Source: JAYZBC01 sp036339375
Lineage (GTDB): Bacteria; Pseudomonadota; Alphaproteobacteria; MPNO01; UBA2964
DNA length: 58,422 nucleotides
Reading direction: 5' to 3'
Assembly (NCBI GenBank): GCA_036339375.1
Contig: JAYZBC010000018.1
Coordinates: 1 to 58,422, forward strand
Shown: in pieces, positions 27,531 through 36,170 of the stretch
How positions within the stretch are numbered: the first letter of the stretch is position 1
How the letters are laid out: the number at the start of each line of letters is the position of its first letter
Notes under the pieces: model-generated
Told to the model about the DNA's origin: nothing
Database searches by the model: none
The model's input: only the letters and a program-made list of their open reading frames with translations
Made by a program: the position numbers and the translations under genes

Positions 27531-28454
27531 ATGGATAAATTGATCAAAAGCTCGCCTAAAAAACCTAATTGGCTTCGTGTTCGAGCTCCTAATTCCCCTG
27601 AATTCTTTGATACTCAAAAACTTATAAGGAATTTATCATTAAATACTGTCTGTGAAGAGGCAGCGTGTCCTAATATAGGTGAGTGTTGGAGTAAAAAGCA
27701 CGCAACTATAATGATTTTAGGTAGAGTTTGTACGAGGGCATGTACATTTTGTAATATTATAACTGGGGTTCCATCAAAGGTAGATCTAAATGAACCAGAA
27801 CGTGTTGCAAAAGCTGTTTATCAACTTAATTTAAAACACGTAGTCATAACATCTGTAGATCGCGATGACCTGTCAGATGGGGGAGCAGGTCACTTTGCAA
27901 ATGTAATTTTGAAAATTAGATCTTATAGCCCCCATACAACAATCGAGGTGTTAACTCCCGATTTTTTAAGGAAAAACGGGGCATTAGAAAATATAATAGA
28001 AGCCGAGCCAGATGTATTTAACCACAATATAGAAACTGTTCCCAAGCTTTACTCGTCGATACGTCGAGGAGCAAGGTATTTACATTCAGTGGAGCTGTTA
28101 AAAAAAGCAAAATCTTTAAAAGAAAAAATTTTTACAAAATCCGGTTTAATGCTGGGTCTGGGTGAAACTGAACAAGAGGTTTTAGGGGTAATGGATGATT
28201 TGCGTTCCGCTGATGTTGATTTTTTAACTATTGGTCAGTATTTACCGCCTACTCCAAATCACCAGCCGTTAGTTCGTTTTGTTTCCCCAACTGAATTTCA
28301 TCAATTAAAAGTAAAAGCAGAGGAAAAAGGCTTTTTACTGGTATCATCTTCTCCGCTGACCCGGTCCTCATATCATGCAGATGAAGACTTCCAGAAATTG
28401 CGTGGGATAAGAACCATTAAATTACAAAACATACCCAAAGATGCCAAAACATGA
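27531..28454 (+). CDS. lipA: Lipoyl synthase LipA
   Basis: Radical-SAM enzyme that inserts two sulfurs into protein-bound octanoyl chains. The auxiliary-cluster cysteines are in CEEAACPNIGEC and the radical-SAM CxxxCxxC in CTRACTFCN; the C-terminal RSSYHADE motif is present. At 307 residues it is complete. It follows the PDH genes, whose E2 and E1-beta lipoyl domains it modifies. Its 3' end overlaps the next gene by 14 bases. Confidence 0.96.
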   Translation: MDKLIKSSPKKPNWLRVRAPNSPEFFDTQKLIRNLSLNTVCEEAACPNIGECWSKKHATIMILGRVCTRACTFCNIITGVPSKVDLNEPERVAKAVYQLNLKHVVITSVDRDDLSDGGAGHFANVILKIRSYSPHTTIEVLTPDFLRKNGALENIIEAEPDVFNHNIETVPKLYSSIRRGARYLHSVELLKKAKSLKEKIFTKSGLMLGLGETEQEVLGVMDDLRSADVDFLTIGQYLPPTPNHQPLVRFVSPTEFHQLKVKAEEKGFLLVSSSPLTRSSYHADEDFQKLRGIRTIKLQNIPKDAKT

Positions 28455-28893
28455 AGAAATCCGACATTTAAACTTTTCTTCTGAAAAGTTATTTGATCTT
28501 GTAGCTGATATAGAACGATATCCTGAATTCCTTCCCTGGTGTTTGGACGCCAGAATTATAAAAAAAGAAGAAACTGCAATTTATGCCGAACTTTCAGTGG
28601 GATATAAGTGGATAAAAGAGATTTATCGCTCAAAAGTTATTTTGACGAGGCCTAGTATTATAAACGTTGAATATCAAAGAGGGCCATTTAAATACCTAGA
28701 AAATTATTGGCACTTTCAACCGAAGAATAATGGTTGTGAAATTAAGTTTTATATCGATTTTGAATTCCGTTCACTCTTTTTACGAAAATTTATTGGGCCG
28801 TTTTTTGGTGAAGCTGTGATTCGTATGGTAAAGGCATTTGAAAGTCGAGCAAAAGCTATTTATGGGCCCCCTAATCAAGGGAAAAGCGGGTAA
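28441..28893 (+). CDS. Coq10/RatA-family START-domain ubiquinone-binding protein
   Basis: A 150-residue START/polyketide-cyclase-fold protein of the Coq10 group. Seen are the N-terminal LNFSSEKLFDLVADIERYPEFLPW and the family's GPFKYLENYWHF. Mitochondrial Coq10 binds ubiquinone and helps respiration; the bacterial relative RatA has also been linked to ribosome assembly, so the exact role is open. It is the usual neighbour of lipA in alphaproteobacteria, which favours the Coq10-like reading. The last codons form part of a terminator-like hairpin. Confidence 0.85.
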   Translation: MPKHEEIRHLNFSSEKLFDLVADIERYPEFLPWCLDARIIKKEETAIYAELSVGYKWIKEIYRSKVILTRPSIINVEYQRGPFKYLENYWHFQPKNNGCEIKFYIDFEFRSLFLRKFIGPFFGEAVIRMVKAFESRAKAIYGPPNQGKSG

Positions 28894-28918
28894 AATATCA
28901 CTTTTCCAAGCTTTTTTT
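28880..28918 (+). terminator. Intrinsic terminator-like hairpin between convergent coq10-like and pncC
   Basis: GGAAAAG (28880-28886) pairs perfectly with CTTTTCC (28901-28907) across a 14-base loop, followed by AAGC and seven T residues (28912-28918). It would end the plus-strand pdh-lipA-coq10 transcript. It overlaps the end of the coq10-like gene and the last codons of pncC, whose stops are only 4 bases apart. The 7-bp stem is modest, so strength is uncertain. Confidence 0.45.
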
Positions 28919-29392
28919 AATTAAATTAAATGAATAAAGGACAGAAGCTTTGCGTATATTAGTTCTGTCACCTTGAAATTTTTGGCTAAAGGCCAATGTA
29001 TTAAAGTCTTTTTTTGCTAATCCAAAATGCACAAGACCTACGGGTTTATTTTTAGTTTCTCCCCCTGGGCCGGCAATTCCTGTTACGGAAATAGCAATAT
29101 TTGCATTGGATCTTGATAAACCGCCATTTGCCATTGAAATTGCTACCTCTTTACTTACAGCTCCAAACTTTTTAATCATTTTTTCGGGGACACCAGCAAG
29201 CGATATTTTTGATTCATTGGTGTATGTCGTCAAACCTCGATCAAATACTATCGAGGAACCTGGTATAGCCGTTAGATAAGCAGAAATTAAACCTCCAGTA
29301 CAAGACTCAACTGTTGCTATACGGATTTTGTTTATACTGCATAGTTGTATAATTTCTCTAGCATCTTTTAATATTTTTTCATTTAAAATCAT
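28898..29392 (-). CDS. pncC: CinA C-terminal-type nicotinamide-nucleotide amidase (PncC)
   Basis: Stand-alone CinA_C domain. Members deamidate nicotinamide mononucleotide to nicotinate mononucleotide in NAD salvage. Family motifs TVESCTGGLISAYLTAIPGSS, GAVSKEVA and SVTGIAGPGG are present; the N-terminal CinA domain is absent, as in the short form. It is 164 residues long. The ATG overlaps the pgpA stop (TAATG), so the two are translated together. Confidence 0.9.
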   Translation of the reverse strand: MILNEKILKDAREIIQLCSINKIRIATVESCTGGLISAYLTAIPGSSIVFDRGLTTYTNESKISLAGVPEKMIKKFGAVSKEVAISMANGGLSRSNANIAISVTGIAGPGGETKNKPVGLVHFGLAKKDFNTLAFSQKFQGDRTNIRKASVLYSFNLIKKSLEK

Positions 29393-29883
29393 TAAATCAC
29401 CAAATAACTATTTAAGACAAAAAGAACAATCCATGCAAATCCAGCAGCAGCAACATCATCCAACATAATGCCGACACCACCTTTTATATTTTTATCTAAC
29501 CACGATACTGGCCAGGGTTTGAGGATATCAAAGGTTCGAAATAGGATGAATGCTGCCAAAAACCAAAAAAAACTTAAGGGTATTGCAGTCGTTACTAAGA
29601 TTTGACCGACTACTTCGTCAATAACTATGGACTTCGGATCCATATCGTTTGTGCGCTTGGAATAAATTTCGCTGGTCGATAAACCAAGAAAAAATAGAAA
29701 AATTATAAATACCAAAAGAAACGTTTGACCCAAGTGATTTGTAATTAACCAGGCAATCGGGAGCGCAGCAAGTGAGCCCCAAGTGCCCGGGGCTAGGGGT
29801 ATCAAACCAATACCAAACCATGTCGATATTAAAAATATGGGATTAGTAATATGGAACCCGTGCGATAACTTTTTTAGTTTCAT
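29392..29883 (-). CDS. pgpA: Phosphatidylglycerophosphatase A
   Basis: Membrane phosphatase that dephosphorylates phosphatidylglycerophosphate to phosphatidylglycerol. The family motifs GLIPLAPGTWGSL and DPKSIVIDEVVGQ are seen, followed by a DDVAAG motif near the C-terminus. There are three to four hydrophobic segments. At 163 residues it is full length. It starts 4 bases inside the ispDF 3' end and overlaps pncC, making an ispDF-pgpA-pncC operon. Confidence 0.93.
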   Translation of the reverse strand: MKLKKLSHGFHITNPIFLISTWFGIGLIPLAPGTWGSLAALPIAWLITNHLGQTFLLVFIIFLFFLGLSTSEIYSKRTNDMDPKSIVIDEVVGQILVTTAIPLSFFWFLAAFILFRTFDILKPWPVSWLDKNIKGGVGIMLDDVAAAGFAWIVLFVLNSYLVI

Positions 29884-31058
29884 TTAATAGATTTTGAATT
29901 TTCAGGAACGGATACAGATACAATGGCTTGGGCGCCAATTCCTTTGCTATTGCCTAAGATCTCTAATCCTTCAGGTGTTGTCGCTTTAACACTTACTTGG
30001 TCGAGGCTAATATCTGAAATTTCCGAAACTTTCTTGCGCATTTTTAATCTATGATTAGAGATTTTTGGTAACTCACATATGATTGTTACATCAATGTTTA
30101 AAATTTTGCCTCCTCGTTCTTTTAGTAGATTAACTGCGAATTTTAGAAAATGTGCAGAGTTAGCTCCCTTCCATTTGCTATCTTTGTCTGAAAAATGTGT
30201 ACCGAGATCACCCGCAGAGATTGCACCAAAGATTGCATCAGTAATAGCATGAAATCCAACATCACCATCTGAATGTGCTATCAAGCCTTGATTGTGAGGA
30301 ATCTTAATTCCACAAAGTACTGCATGGTCACCAGGACCAAACCGATGGATATCAAACCCACTCCCAACTCTTGTGACATAAGACTGGGCAGTATAAATTG
30401 TTAAAGCACGTTTAAGATCCATTTGTGTAGTAATTTTTAAATTGTCTTTATTTCCCATCACTATTTTGCTTTTTATTCCTGCTTGTTCGGCTAAGGAACT
30501 GTCATCTGTAAATTCTTTACCACTAAAAAGGTTGTATGCCTCTAAGATTTTGGAATATTGAAAAGCTTGAGGGGTTTGTGCCAACCATATACCCGATCGA
30601 TCTAAGGTATTTTTGACTATCATTTTATTTAAATTCACACGTTTTACAGTATCAGAAACAGGGAGGGCGGGAGTAACTGCTTTGTTATCTTTTAGAGCCG
30701 TTATCACGCGGTCTATTAGATCCGTTTTAGGAAATGGTCTTGCTCCATCGTGAATTAAAACGTAATCGGGTTTAATTTTTGATAGACTCTTTAATCCAAG
30801 AAATGCTGATTCCTTCCGTGAAGCCCCTCCCAAAACAGGAGGCAAAATACCTAATTCATCAAACTCTGTTTCGAATATTGCAATATCTTTCTGTCTTATA
30901 ACTACTTGGACGTAGTCTATAGAGGGATGCATTAAAAAATTTTCGACTGCGTGTTTTAAAACCACTCTATCACCCAATAAGGAATAGGGTTTTGGTTTTT
31001 CTCCACCAAAACGCTCCCCATCACCGGCCGCTAAAATTAAAGCTGCATAAACCGTCAT
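29880..31058 (-). CDS. ispDF: Bifunctional 2-C-methyl-D-erythritol 4-phosphate cytidylyltransferase / MECDP synthase IspDF
   Basis: Two steps of the MEP isoprenoid route in one chain. The IspD half (about 1-225) has LILAAGDGERFGG, the CTP-binding lead, and HDGARPF. The IspF half (about 232-392) has SGFDIHRF, AHSDGDVGFHAITDAIFG and ATTPEGLEILGN, with the metal-binding Asp/His residues. The IspD-IspF fusion is common in alphaproteobacteria. It diverges from dusB across about 300 bases. Confidence 0.96.
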   Translation of the reverse strand: MTVYAALILAAGDGERFGGEKPKPYSLLGDRVVLKHAVENFLMHPSIDYVQVVIRQKDIAIFETEFDELGILPPVLGGASRKESAFLGLKSLSKIKPDYVLIHDGARPFPKTDLIDRVITALKDNKAVTPALPVSDTVKRVNLNKMIVKNTLDRSGIWLAQTPQAFQYSKILEAYNLFSGKEFTDDSSLAEQAGIKSKIVMGNKDNLKITTQMDLKRALTIYTAQSYVTRVGSGFDIHRFGPGDHAVLCGIKIPHNQGLIAHSDGDVGFHAITDAIFGAISAGDLGTHFSDKDSKWKGANSAHFLKFAVNLLKERGGKILNIDVTIICELPKISNHRLKMRKKVSEISDISLDQVSVKATTPEGLEILGNSKGIGAQAIVSVSVPENSKSIK

Positions 31059-31361
31059 GAAAGCCTCTTTTATTTTCCCTCAGTCTTTTTAAAATCAGAA
31101 AATTAAAGTCATAAAGAATACAATCCTTTAATATTAAGTAGCAGGCAAATTTACAAAAAGTCTTAAAAATATATAGGTTTTTTTTAGTTAATCTACGAGA
31201 TTTAAGTTTTATACCTTTATTGAGGCATTTTCTTGAAAGTATGTTCAATATTACAAGTAGTTACCAAATTTCCTTAGGTGTTGAGAAATAAGTGTTGCAA
31301 TTTTGCACCACTTTGCATTATTTATTGCACAGTTTTTAATAAAAACTTTTATGCAAAAGAA
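31059..31361. other. Divergent intergenic region ispDF/dusB (303 bases)
   Basis: No credible gene: an open frame on the minus strand (31021-31248) has no recognisable sequence and low-complexity codons. The region is strongly AT-rich and must carry promoters for ispDF (left) and dusB (right). The visible structure is a run of four TTGCA copies at 31295-31329 next to dusB. No clear -35/-10 pair could be assigned. Confidence 0.5.
31295..31329 (+). repeat. Four direct TTGCA repeats upstream of dusB
   Basis: TTGCA occurs at 31295, 31303, 31313 and 31325, with start-to-start spacings of 8, 10 and 12 bases, 33-67 bases before the dusB ATG. The density is higher than expected in such AT-rich DNA. 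It resembles a cluster of regulator sites, but there is no GG element at the right distance for a sigma-54 promoter. Function unknown. Confidence 0.35.
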
Positions 31362-32342
31362 ATGAGCATTCAAATCGGTCCAGTTGAATTGTCATCTCCT
31401 GTAATTTTGGCACCTATGTCTGGGGTAACAGATTTCCCCTTTCGACGTTTGGTAAAAAAATTAGGAGCAGGACTAGTAGTATCAGAAATGATAGCAAGTG
31501 AAGCTATGATTAGGCAAAACAAAAAAACTCTGAATCGATCTATAAATTGTGCTGAGGCATTTCCAATGTCGGTACAATTGGCAGGCTGCGAACCAGCTGT
31601 AATGGCAGAAGCTGCAAAATTAAATGAAGGTCTTGGAGCGGCATTAATAGACATTAATATGGGTTGTCCTGCAAAAAAGGTGGTAAACGGAGACGCTGGT
31701 TCTGCTCTTATGCGTTATGAGGACAAAGCAGCCAAAATTATGGAGGCTGTCGTCAAAGCTGTAAAAATTCCAGTGACATTAAAAATGCGCACGGGCTGGG
31801 ACTATAAATTAAGAAATGCCCCAGGATTAGCAAAAATCGCTGAAGATATTGGAATTAAAATGATTTCTGTACATGGCAGGACAAGGTGTCAATTTTATAA
31901 CGGAAATTCTGATTGGAAATTCATTTCTAAAGTAAAAAATGCAGTAACAATTCCAGTGGTTGCAAATGGTGATGTAACTACGTTGGATGATGTAAAAAAC
32001 ATTTTGCGTTTGTCTAAAGCAAATGGTGTCATGATAGGAAGGGGAGTTTATGGAAAACCTTGGTTTTTAAATCAAGTGATTGAGTTTTTAAAAACCGGTA
32101 AACGGATTCCTGCTCCAACCCTTGCGGAACAATACTTAATCTTACGGGAACATTACATAGAAATGTTAAATTTTTATGGTAAATCGGGAGGTTTAAGAAT
32201 AGCCCGAAAACACATGGCTTGGTACAGTAAAGGTTTGCCCAATTCTGCGGAGTTTAGGAAAACTATAAACAAAATTACCGAAGCTTCTGATGCGCTAAAT
32301 TTCATTGATCAATTTTTTAAAAATTTGTTATCAAAGGCTTAG
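31362..32342 (+). CDS. dusB: tRNA-dihydrouridine synthase DusB (NifR3)
   Basis: FMN enzyme that reduces uridine to dihydrouridine in tRNA D-loops. The TIM-barrel start LSSPVILAPMSGVTDFPFRRL, the active-site Cys in INMGCPAKKV, and HGRTR and VANGDV motifs are present. I chose the ATG at 31362 (MSIQIGPVEL), giving 326 residues; the 28 upstream residues are not family-like. In many alphaproteobacteria nifR3 is followed by ntrB-ntrC and then ntrY-ntrX. Here ntrY follows directly after 134 bases. Confidence 0.93.
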   Translation: MSIQIGPVELSSPVILAPMSGVTDFPFRRLVKKLGAGLVVSEMIASEAMIRQNKKTLNRSINCAEAFPMSVQLAGCEPAVMAEAAKLNEGLGAALIDINMGCPAKKVVNGDAGSALMRYEDKAAKIMEAVVKAVKIPVTLKMRTGWDYKLRNAPGLAKIAEDIGIKMISVHGRTRCQFYNGNSDWKFISKVKNAVTIPVVANGDVTTLDDVKNILRLSKANGVMIGRGVYGKPWFLNQVIEFLKTGKRIPAPTLAEQYLILREHYIEMLNFYGKSGGLRIARKHMAWYSKGLPNSAEFRKTINKITEASDALNFIDQFFKNLLSKA

Positions 32343-32476
32343 CTGTCCTAATGGATGATTTTTTTCTTGTTAAACTTAAACCGAAAAATTCCTTGAATTT
32401 AGAGAATAAAATTCTTGGGACACTTTTATTCCCTATATTGGTTTTGAATAAAAATAATTTTTTTCAGTTTTAAAAC

Positions 32477-34720
32477 ATGACGGTTAAAACAGCAAAAAGT
32501 ACCTTTCGTTGGCTCGCCCAGTTTTTATTTTGGACAAAAACTACCGGATTCTCGAGAAAAATTGCTATCGCTTTGACGTGTACAGCATTTGGATTGGTTA
32601 TAGCAACATACTTAGTTTTGGCCGGTTGGGGTCCCTTTCGTACCGACATGGAAGGGATTTTATACCTTTTGAAAATAGATTTGGTTGTTTTAATAATTCT
32701 AGGAACAATAGTTATTAGAAGATTAGTTAAATTATGGATAGGTCGGCATCGGGGATATGTGGGATCTAGATTGAATACACGGTTAGTTTTGATTTTTAGT
32801 TTGGTTGCGGTGACACCCGCTATAATAATTTCAGCATCATCAGCTTTTTTATTTTATTTTGGACTTCAATGGATTTTTAGTGACACAGTTAAAAAAACAG
32901 TGGCTCAATCCCATGCGGTTGCGGAACAGTATTTAAAGGAACATCAAGAAACAATTCGTGGAGAAATTCTTGCTATGGCACGAGATCTCAATTGGGCGGC
33001 ACCTTTGCTTACTAAAAATCCAATTAGGTTTCAAAGGATAGTTGCTTCTCAGGGGACATTAAGATCTTTAAGTGAAGTTGTGATTTTCAATTCCAGGGGA
33101 ACAGCTTTCGTTAAGTGGAGTGCACTTGGGCTTTCCTTATTTGATGAACCCGTACCCGTTTGGGCTTTGGATAGGGCTAGACAAGGGGCCCCAGTTTTAT
33201 TTAAGCCTGATGCAGAAGACCGAATTCGTGCCTTAGTGAAGTTAGAAGGATTTGTAGATACCTTTCTTTTTGTAGCTCGTTTCATAGATCACCGGGTTCT
33301 AGAACGTATAAACGTTACTCGAAAAGCGGTGCATGAGTATAGAGAGATTGAGGGGAAAACCGCAGTTGGAGAAATCGCATTTGCTTTGATGTTTGGGCTT
33401 GTAGCACTCCTTCTGTTGCTTGCTTCGATTTGGCTCGGTTTATACTTCGCTACCGGGATGACGAGGCCTATCGCCGCTTTAGTGAATGCAGCTGAAAATG
33501 TTCGTAAAGGAGATTTAAATACACGGGTCGAAGAGGGAGAAGAAAAAGATGAAGTCGGAACACTAACTCGGGTATTTAATAGAATGACTGCACAACTTAG
33601 TATCCAACGTGATGGCCTAGTTGAAGTTAATCGTCAACTCGATGAAAGACGATATTTTATCGAAACGGTTTTGTCAGGAGTGTCTTCAGGTGTTGTTGGA
33701 TTAGACCAAACTGGCAAAGTTAATGTATTAAACAGTTCAGCTGCTGAACTTTCTGATACAACAGCCGTCAAAGCTATCGGAAAGAATTTTAGTGAATTGG
33801 TTCCGGAGACTTCCGATTTATTAAAACAGGCTCTTGATAACCAAAACCAGCAAGTTAATGGAGAAATTATTGTAAAGGGTGGTTTACAGCAAAAAACAAT
33901 TCAGGTTCGTATTTCACCTCAAAAAGGGAAAGAAACTGATCAAGGTTTTGTGGTAACTTTTGATGACATTAGTGAGTTGGTATCTGCACAAAGAAAAGCA
34001 GCATGGTCCGATGTAGCTAGGAAAATTGCTCACGAAATTAAAAATCCGCTTACTCCCATTCAATTGGCTGCGGAAAGACTTCAAAAACTATATCAGAAAA
34101 AATTTTCTACAAATGACGAAATTTTTATGGGTTGCACGGAAACTATTGTTCGCCAGGTTCGAGATATAGGAAAATTAGTAGACGAATTCTCTTCATTTGC
34201 ACGGATGCCAGCACCAATAATGAAGGAGCAAGACATTGGCATCCTATGTAAACAATCAACGATCTTATTTAGCAATGCTCATCAAAAAATTAAGTTTTTA
34301 TGTAAATTAGAAAAAAACCCAACTCTTATTATTTGCGATTTTCAACAAGTTAGTCAGGCACTAACTAATCTTTTACAAAATGCTGTGGATTCAATTACAA
34401 CAAAATGGGGCCAGGAGAAAGAAAACAAAAAATCTGGTTCTGTTGATATTACAATAGAAATTAAACATGGAGAGGAAATGATTTTATCCGTGATTGATAA
34501 TGGTTTGGGTTTACCTTTCGAAGGACGTGATCGTTTGATAGAGCCATATGTAACGACTCGTGAAAAGGGGACAGGATTGGGATTAGCTATTGTTACAAAG
34601 ATTATGGAGGACCATAACGGAAAATTTACACTTGCAGATAGAAAAGGAGGAGGGGCGAAAGCAAGTTTGATTTTTCCATTTGGTAGAAAAATAGAAGACC
34701 AGAAAACAGAAAATTCATGA
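32477..34720 (+). CDS. ntrY: Nitrogen-regulation sensor histidine kinase NtrY
   Basis: Membrane sensor kinase paired with NtrX. There are about four membrane segments (roughly 28-49, 62-80, 100-127 and 297-322) with a long periplasmic part between the last two. A HAMP domain (about 323-385) and a PAS domain (about 395-500) follow. The phosphoacceptor His519 is in KIAHEIKNPLTPIQLA. The ATPase domain has NLLQNAVDSI, DNGLGLP and GTGLGLAIV. At 747 residues it has NtrY length. NtrYX responds to nitrogen and, in Brucella, Neisseria and Caulobacter, also to redox or envelope state. Confidence 0.94.
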   Translation: MTVKTAKSTFRWLAQFLFWTKTTGFSRKIAIALTCTAFGLVIATYLVLAGWGPFRTDMEGILYLLKIDLVVLIILGTIVIRRLVKLWIGRHRGYVGSRLNTRLVLIFSLVAVTPAIIISASSAFLFYFGLQWIFSDTVKKTVAQSHAVAEQYLKEHQETIRGEILAMARDLNWAAPLLTKNPIRFQRIVASQGTLRSLSEVVIFNSRGTAFVKWSALGLSLFDEPVPVWALDRARQGAPVLFKPDAEDRIRALVKLEGFVDTFLFVARFIDHRVLERINVTRKAVHEYREIEGKTAVGEIAFALMFGLVALLLLLASIWLGLYFATGMTRPIAALVNAAENVRKGDLNTRVEEGEEKDEVGTLTRVFNRMTAQLSIQRDGLVEVNRQLDERRYFIETVLSGVSSGVVGLDQTGKVNVLNSSAAELSDTTAVKAIGKNFSELVPETSDLLKQALDNQNQQVNGEIIVKGGLQQKTIQVRISPQKGKETDQGFVVTFDDISELVSAQRKAAWSDVARKIAHEIKNPLTPIQLAAERLQKLYQKKFSTNDEIFMGCTETIVRQVRDIGKLVDEFSSFARMPAPIMKEQDIGILCKQSTILFSNAHQKIKFLCKLEKNPTLIICDFQQVSQALTNLLQNAVDSITTKWGQEKENKKSGSVDITIEIKHGEEMILSVIDNGLGLPFEGRDRLIEPYVTTREKGTGLGLAIVTKIMEDHNGKFTLADRKGGGAKASLIFPFGRKIEDQKTENS

Positions 34721-34739
34721 AATTAACAATTGGTAAATT

Positions 34740-36170
34740 ATGGCTCTAAAAGTTTTGATTCTGGATGATGCGCCCGATATCCGCCATTTAATTTCGGAAA
34801 TTCTTCAAGATGAGGGGTATCAATGTAGCGAGTTTGGAGAAAGTGATACTGCGTTGGCTGGTTTTAAAGAAGAAAAACCCGACTTAATTATTTTGGATAT
34901 TTGGTTACAAGGAAGTAACAAAGATGGCTTAGAACTTTTGATACATTTCAAGGAAGAAAGCCCTGAAATTCCTATTGTTATGATCAGCGGTCACGCTGAT
35001 ATCGAAACAGCAGTAAAAGCCATAAAATTAGGTGCCTACGATTTTATTGAAAAACCGTTTAAAGCAGATCATCTCTTACTGATGGTTGAACGCGCTTTGG
35101 ATGCAGCTCGTTTACGCCGAGAAAATAAAGAACTCCGCCAACTTTTTAGCGTAGACACCGACCTTATTGGTGTTTCAAAAGCGGTAAATCAATTAAGAAA
35201 TGTCATAGAACGTGTTTCTGTTACGGACAGTCGTGTTCTAATTTCAGGACCTGCTGGTGCAGGAAAGGAGGTAATAGCCCGCCTTTTACATCGCTCATCC
35301 TTGCGCAAAAATTTTCCTTTTGTTGTGCTGAATTGCGCCACTATGGCTCCGGAAAATATAGAAATAGAATTATTTGGGAAGGAGAAGTCAGCAGAGAAAG
35401 ATCAAATTATAGGTACATTTGAACAAGCCCACGGCGGCACCCTTTTACTGGATGAAGTAGGGGATATGCCACTTGAAACACAGGGAAAAATAGTACGGAT
35501 TTTGCAAAAGCAAAGGTTTGCTCGAGTTGGCGGGACCCATCCCATAAATGTTGATGTCCGCGTTATTGCTAGTACAAACCACGATCTCGTCAAAGAAATA
35601 AGGAATGGCCATTTCCGTGAAGACCTTTACTATCGTTTAAACGTTGTGCCTATTGTGGTTCCACCATTACGTGAACGACCAGAGGATATTCCCCATTTAA
35701 TTAAGCATTTTATGAATGAAGAAGCAGAATTGGCTGGATTACCGGAAAGGAAATTTGCAGAAGATGCTATGGCGGTCCTACAGAGTTATGATTGGCCAGG
35801 AAATATTAGACAGCTTAGAAATGTTATCGATTGGGTCTTAATTATGGCCGTGGGTGGAGCTGACGAATCGGTAAGGGCTGAGGGACTACCTCCCGAATTT
35901 CTTTCGCAGACACCGACCACAATGAGATGGGAGGAGGGGAGTGAAGTGATGAGACTTGCTTTAAGAGATGCACGGGAATTATTTGAACGGCAATATCTTA
36001 AACTCCAAATTTCTCGCTTTGGTGGTAATATATCTAAAACAGCGGAATTTGTGGGTATGGAACGTTCTGCATTACACCGTAAGCTAAGGTCCCTTGGTAT
36101 TAATAGTGGTATACAAGAGGAAAAATCAGATAATTTAAGTCACTTCCATGAAGAAACAGTTTTGAAATGA
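34740..36170 (+). CDS. ntrX: Response regulator NtrX, AAA+ domain lacking the GAFTGA loop
   Basis: Receiver domain (about 1-120, phosphoacceptor Asp53 in LDIW), AAA+ central domain (about 140-380: Walker A GPAGAGKE, Walker B GGTLLLDEVGDMP) and a C-terminal Fis-type helix-turn-helix (about 425-465). Where sigma-54 activators carry GAFTGA, this protein reads ELFGKEKSAEKDQIIGTFE. The same loss is known in other alphaproteobacterial NtrX proteins and argues against sigma-54 contact. It is 476 residues long, starts 19 bases after ntrY, and its end overlaps trkA. Confidence 0.94.
   Translation: MALKVLILDDAPDIRHLISEILQDEGYQCSEFGESDTALAGFKEEKPDLIILDIWLQGSNKDGLELLIHFKEESPEIPIVMISGHADIETAVKAIKLGAYDFIEKPFKADHLLLMVERALDAARLRRENKELRQLFSVDTDLIGVSKAVNQLRNVIERVSVTDSRVLISGPAGAGKEVIARLLHRSSLRKNFPFVVLNCATMAPENIEIELFGKEKSAEKDQIIGTFEQAHGGTLLLDEVGDMPLETQGKIVRILQKQRFARVGGTHPINVDVRVIASTNHDLVKEIRNGHFREDLYYRLNVVPIVVPPLRERPEDIPHLIKHFMNEEAELAGLPERKFAEDAMAVLQSYDWPGNIRQLRNVIDWVLIMAVGGADESVRAEGLPPEFLSQTPTTMRWEEGSEVMRLALRDARELFERQYLKLQISRFGGNISKTAEFVGMERSALHRKLRSLGINSGIQEEKSDNLSHFHEETVLK

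Noticed and set aside
31021..31248. 75-codon minus-strand frame upstream of ispDF
   Set aside because: Overlaps the ispDF start region and encodes Lys/Leu-rich sequence without any recognisable motif.
31290..31345. Sigma-54 promoter before dusB
   Set aside because: TTGCA elements occur, but no GG element lies at the required distance for a -24/-12 pair.
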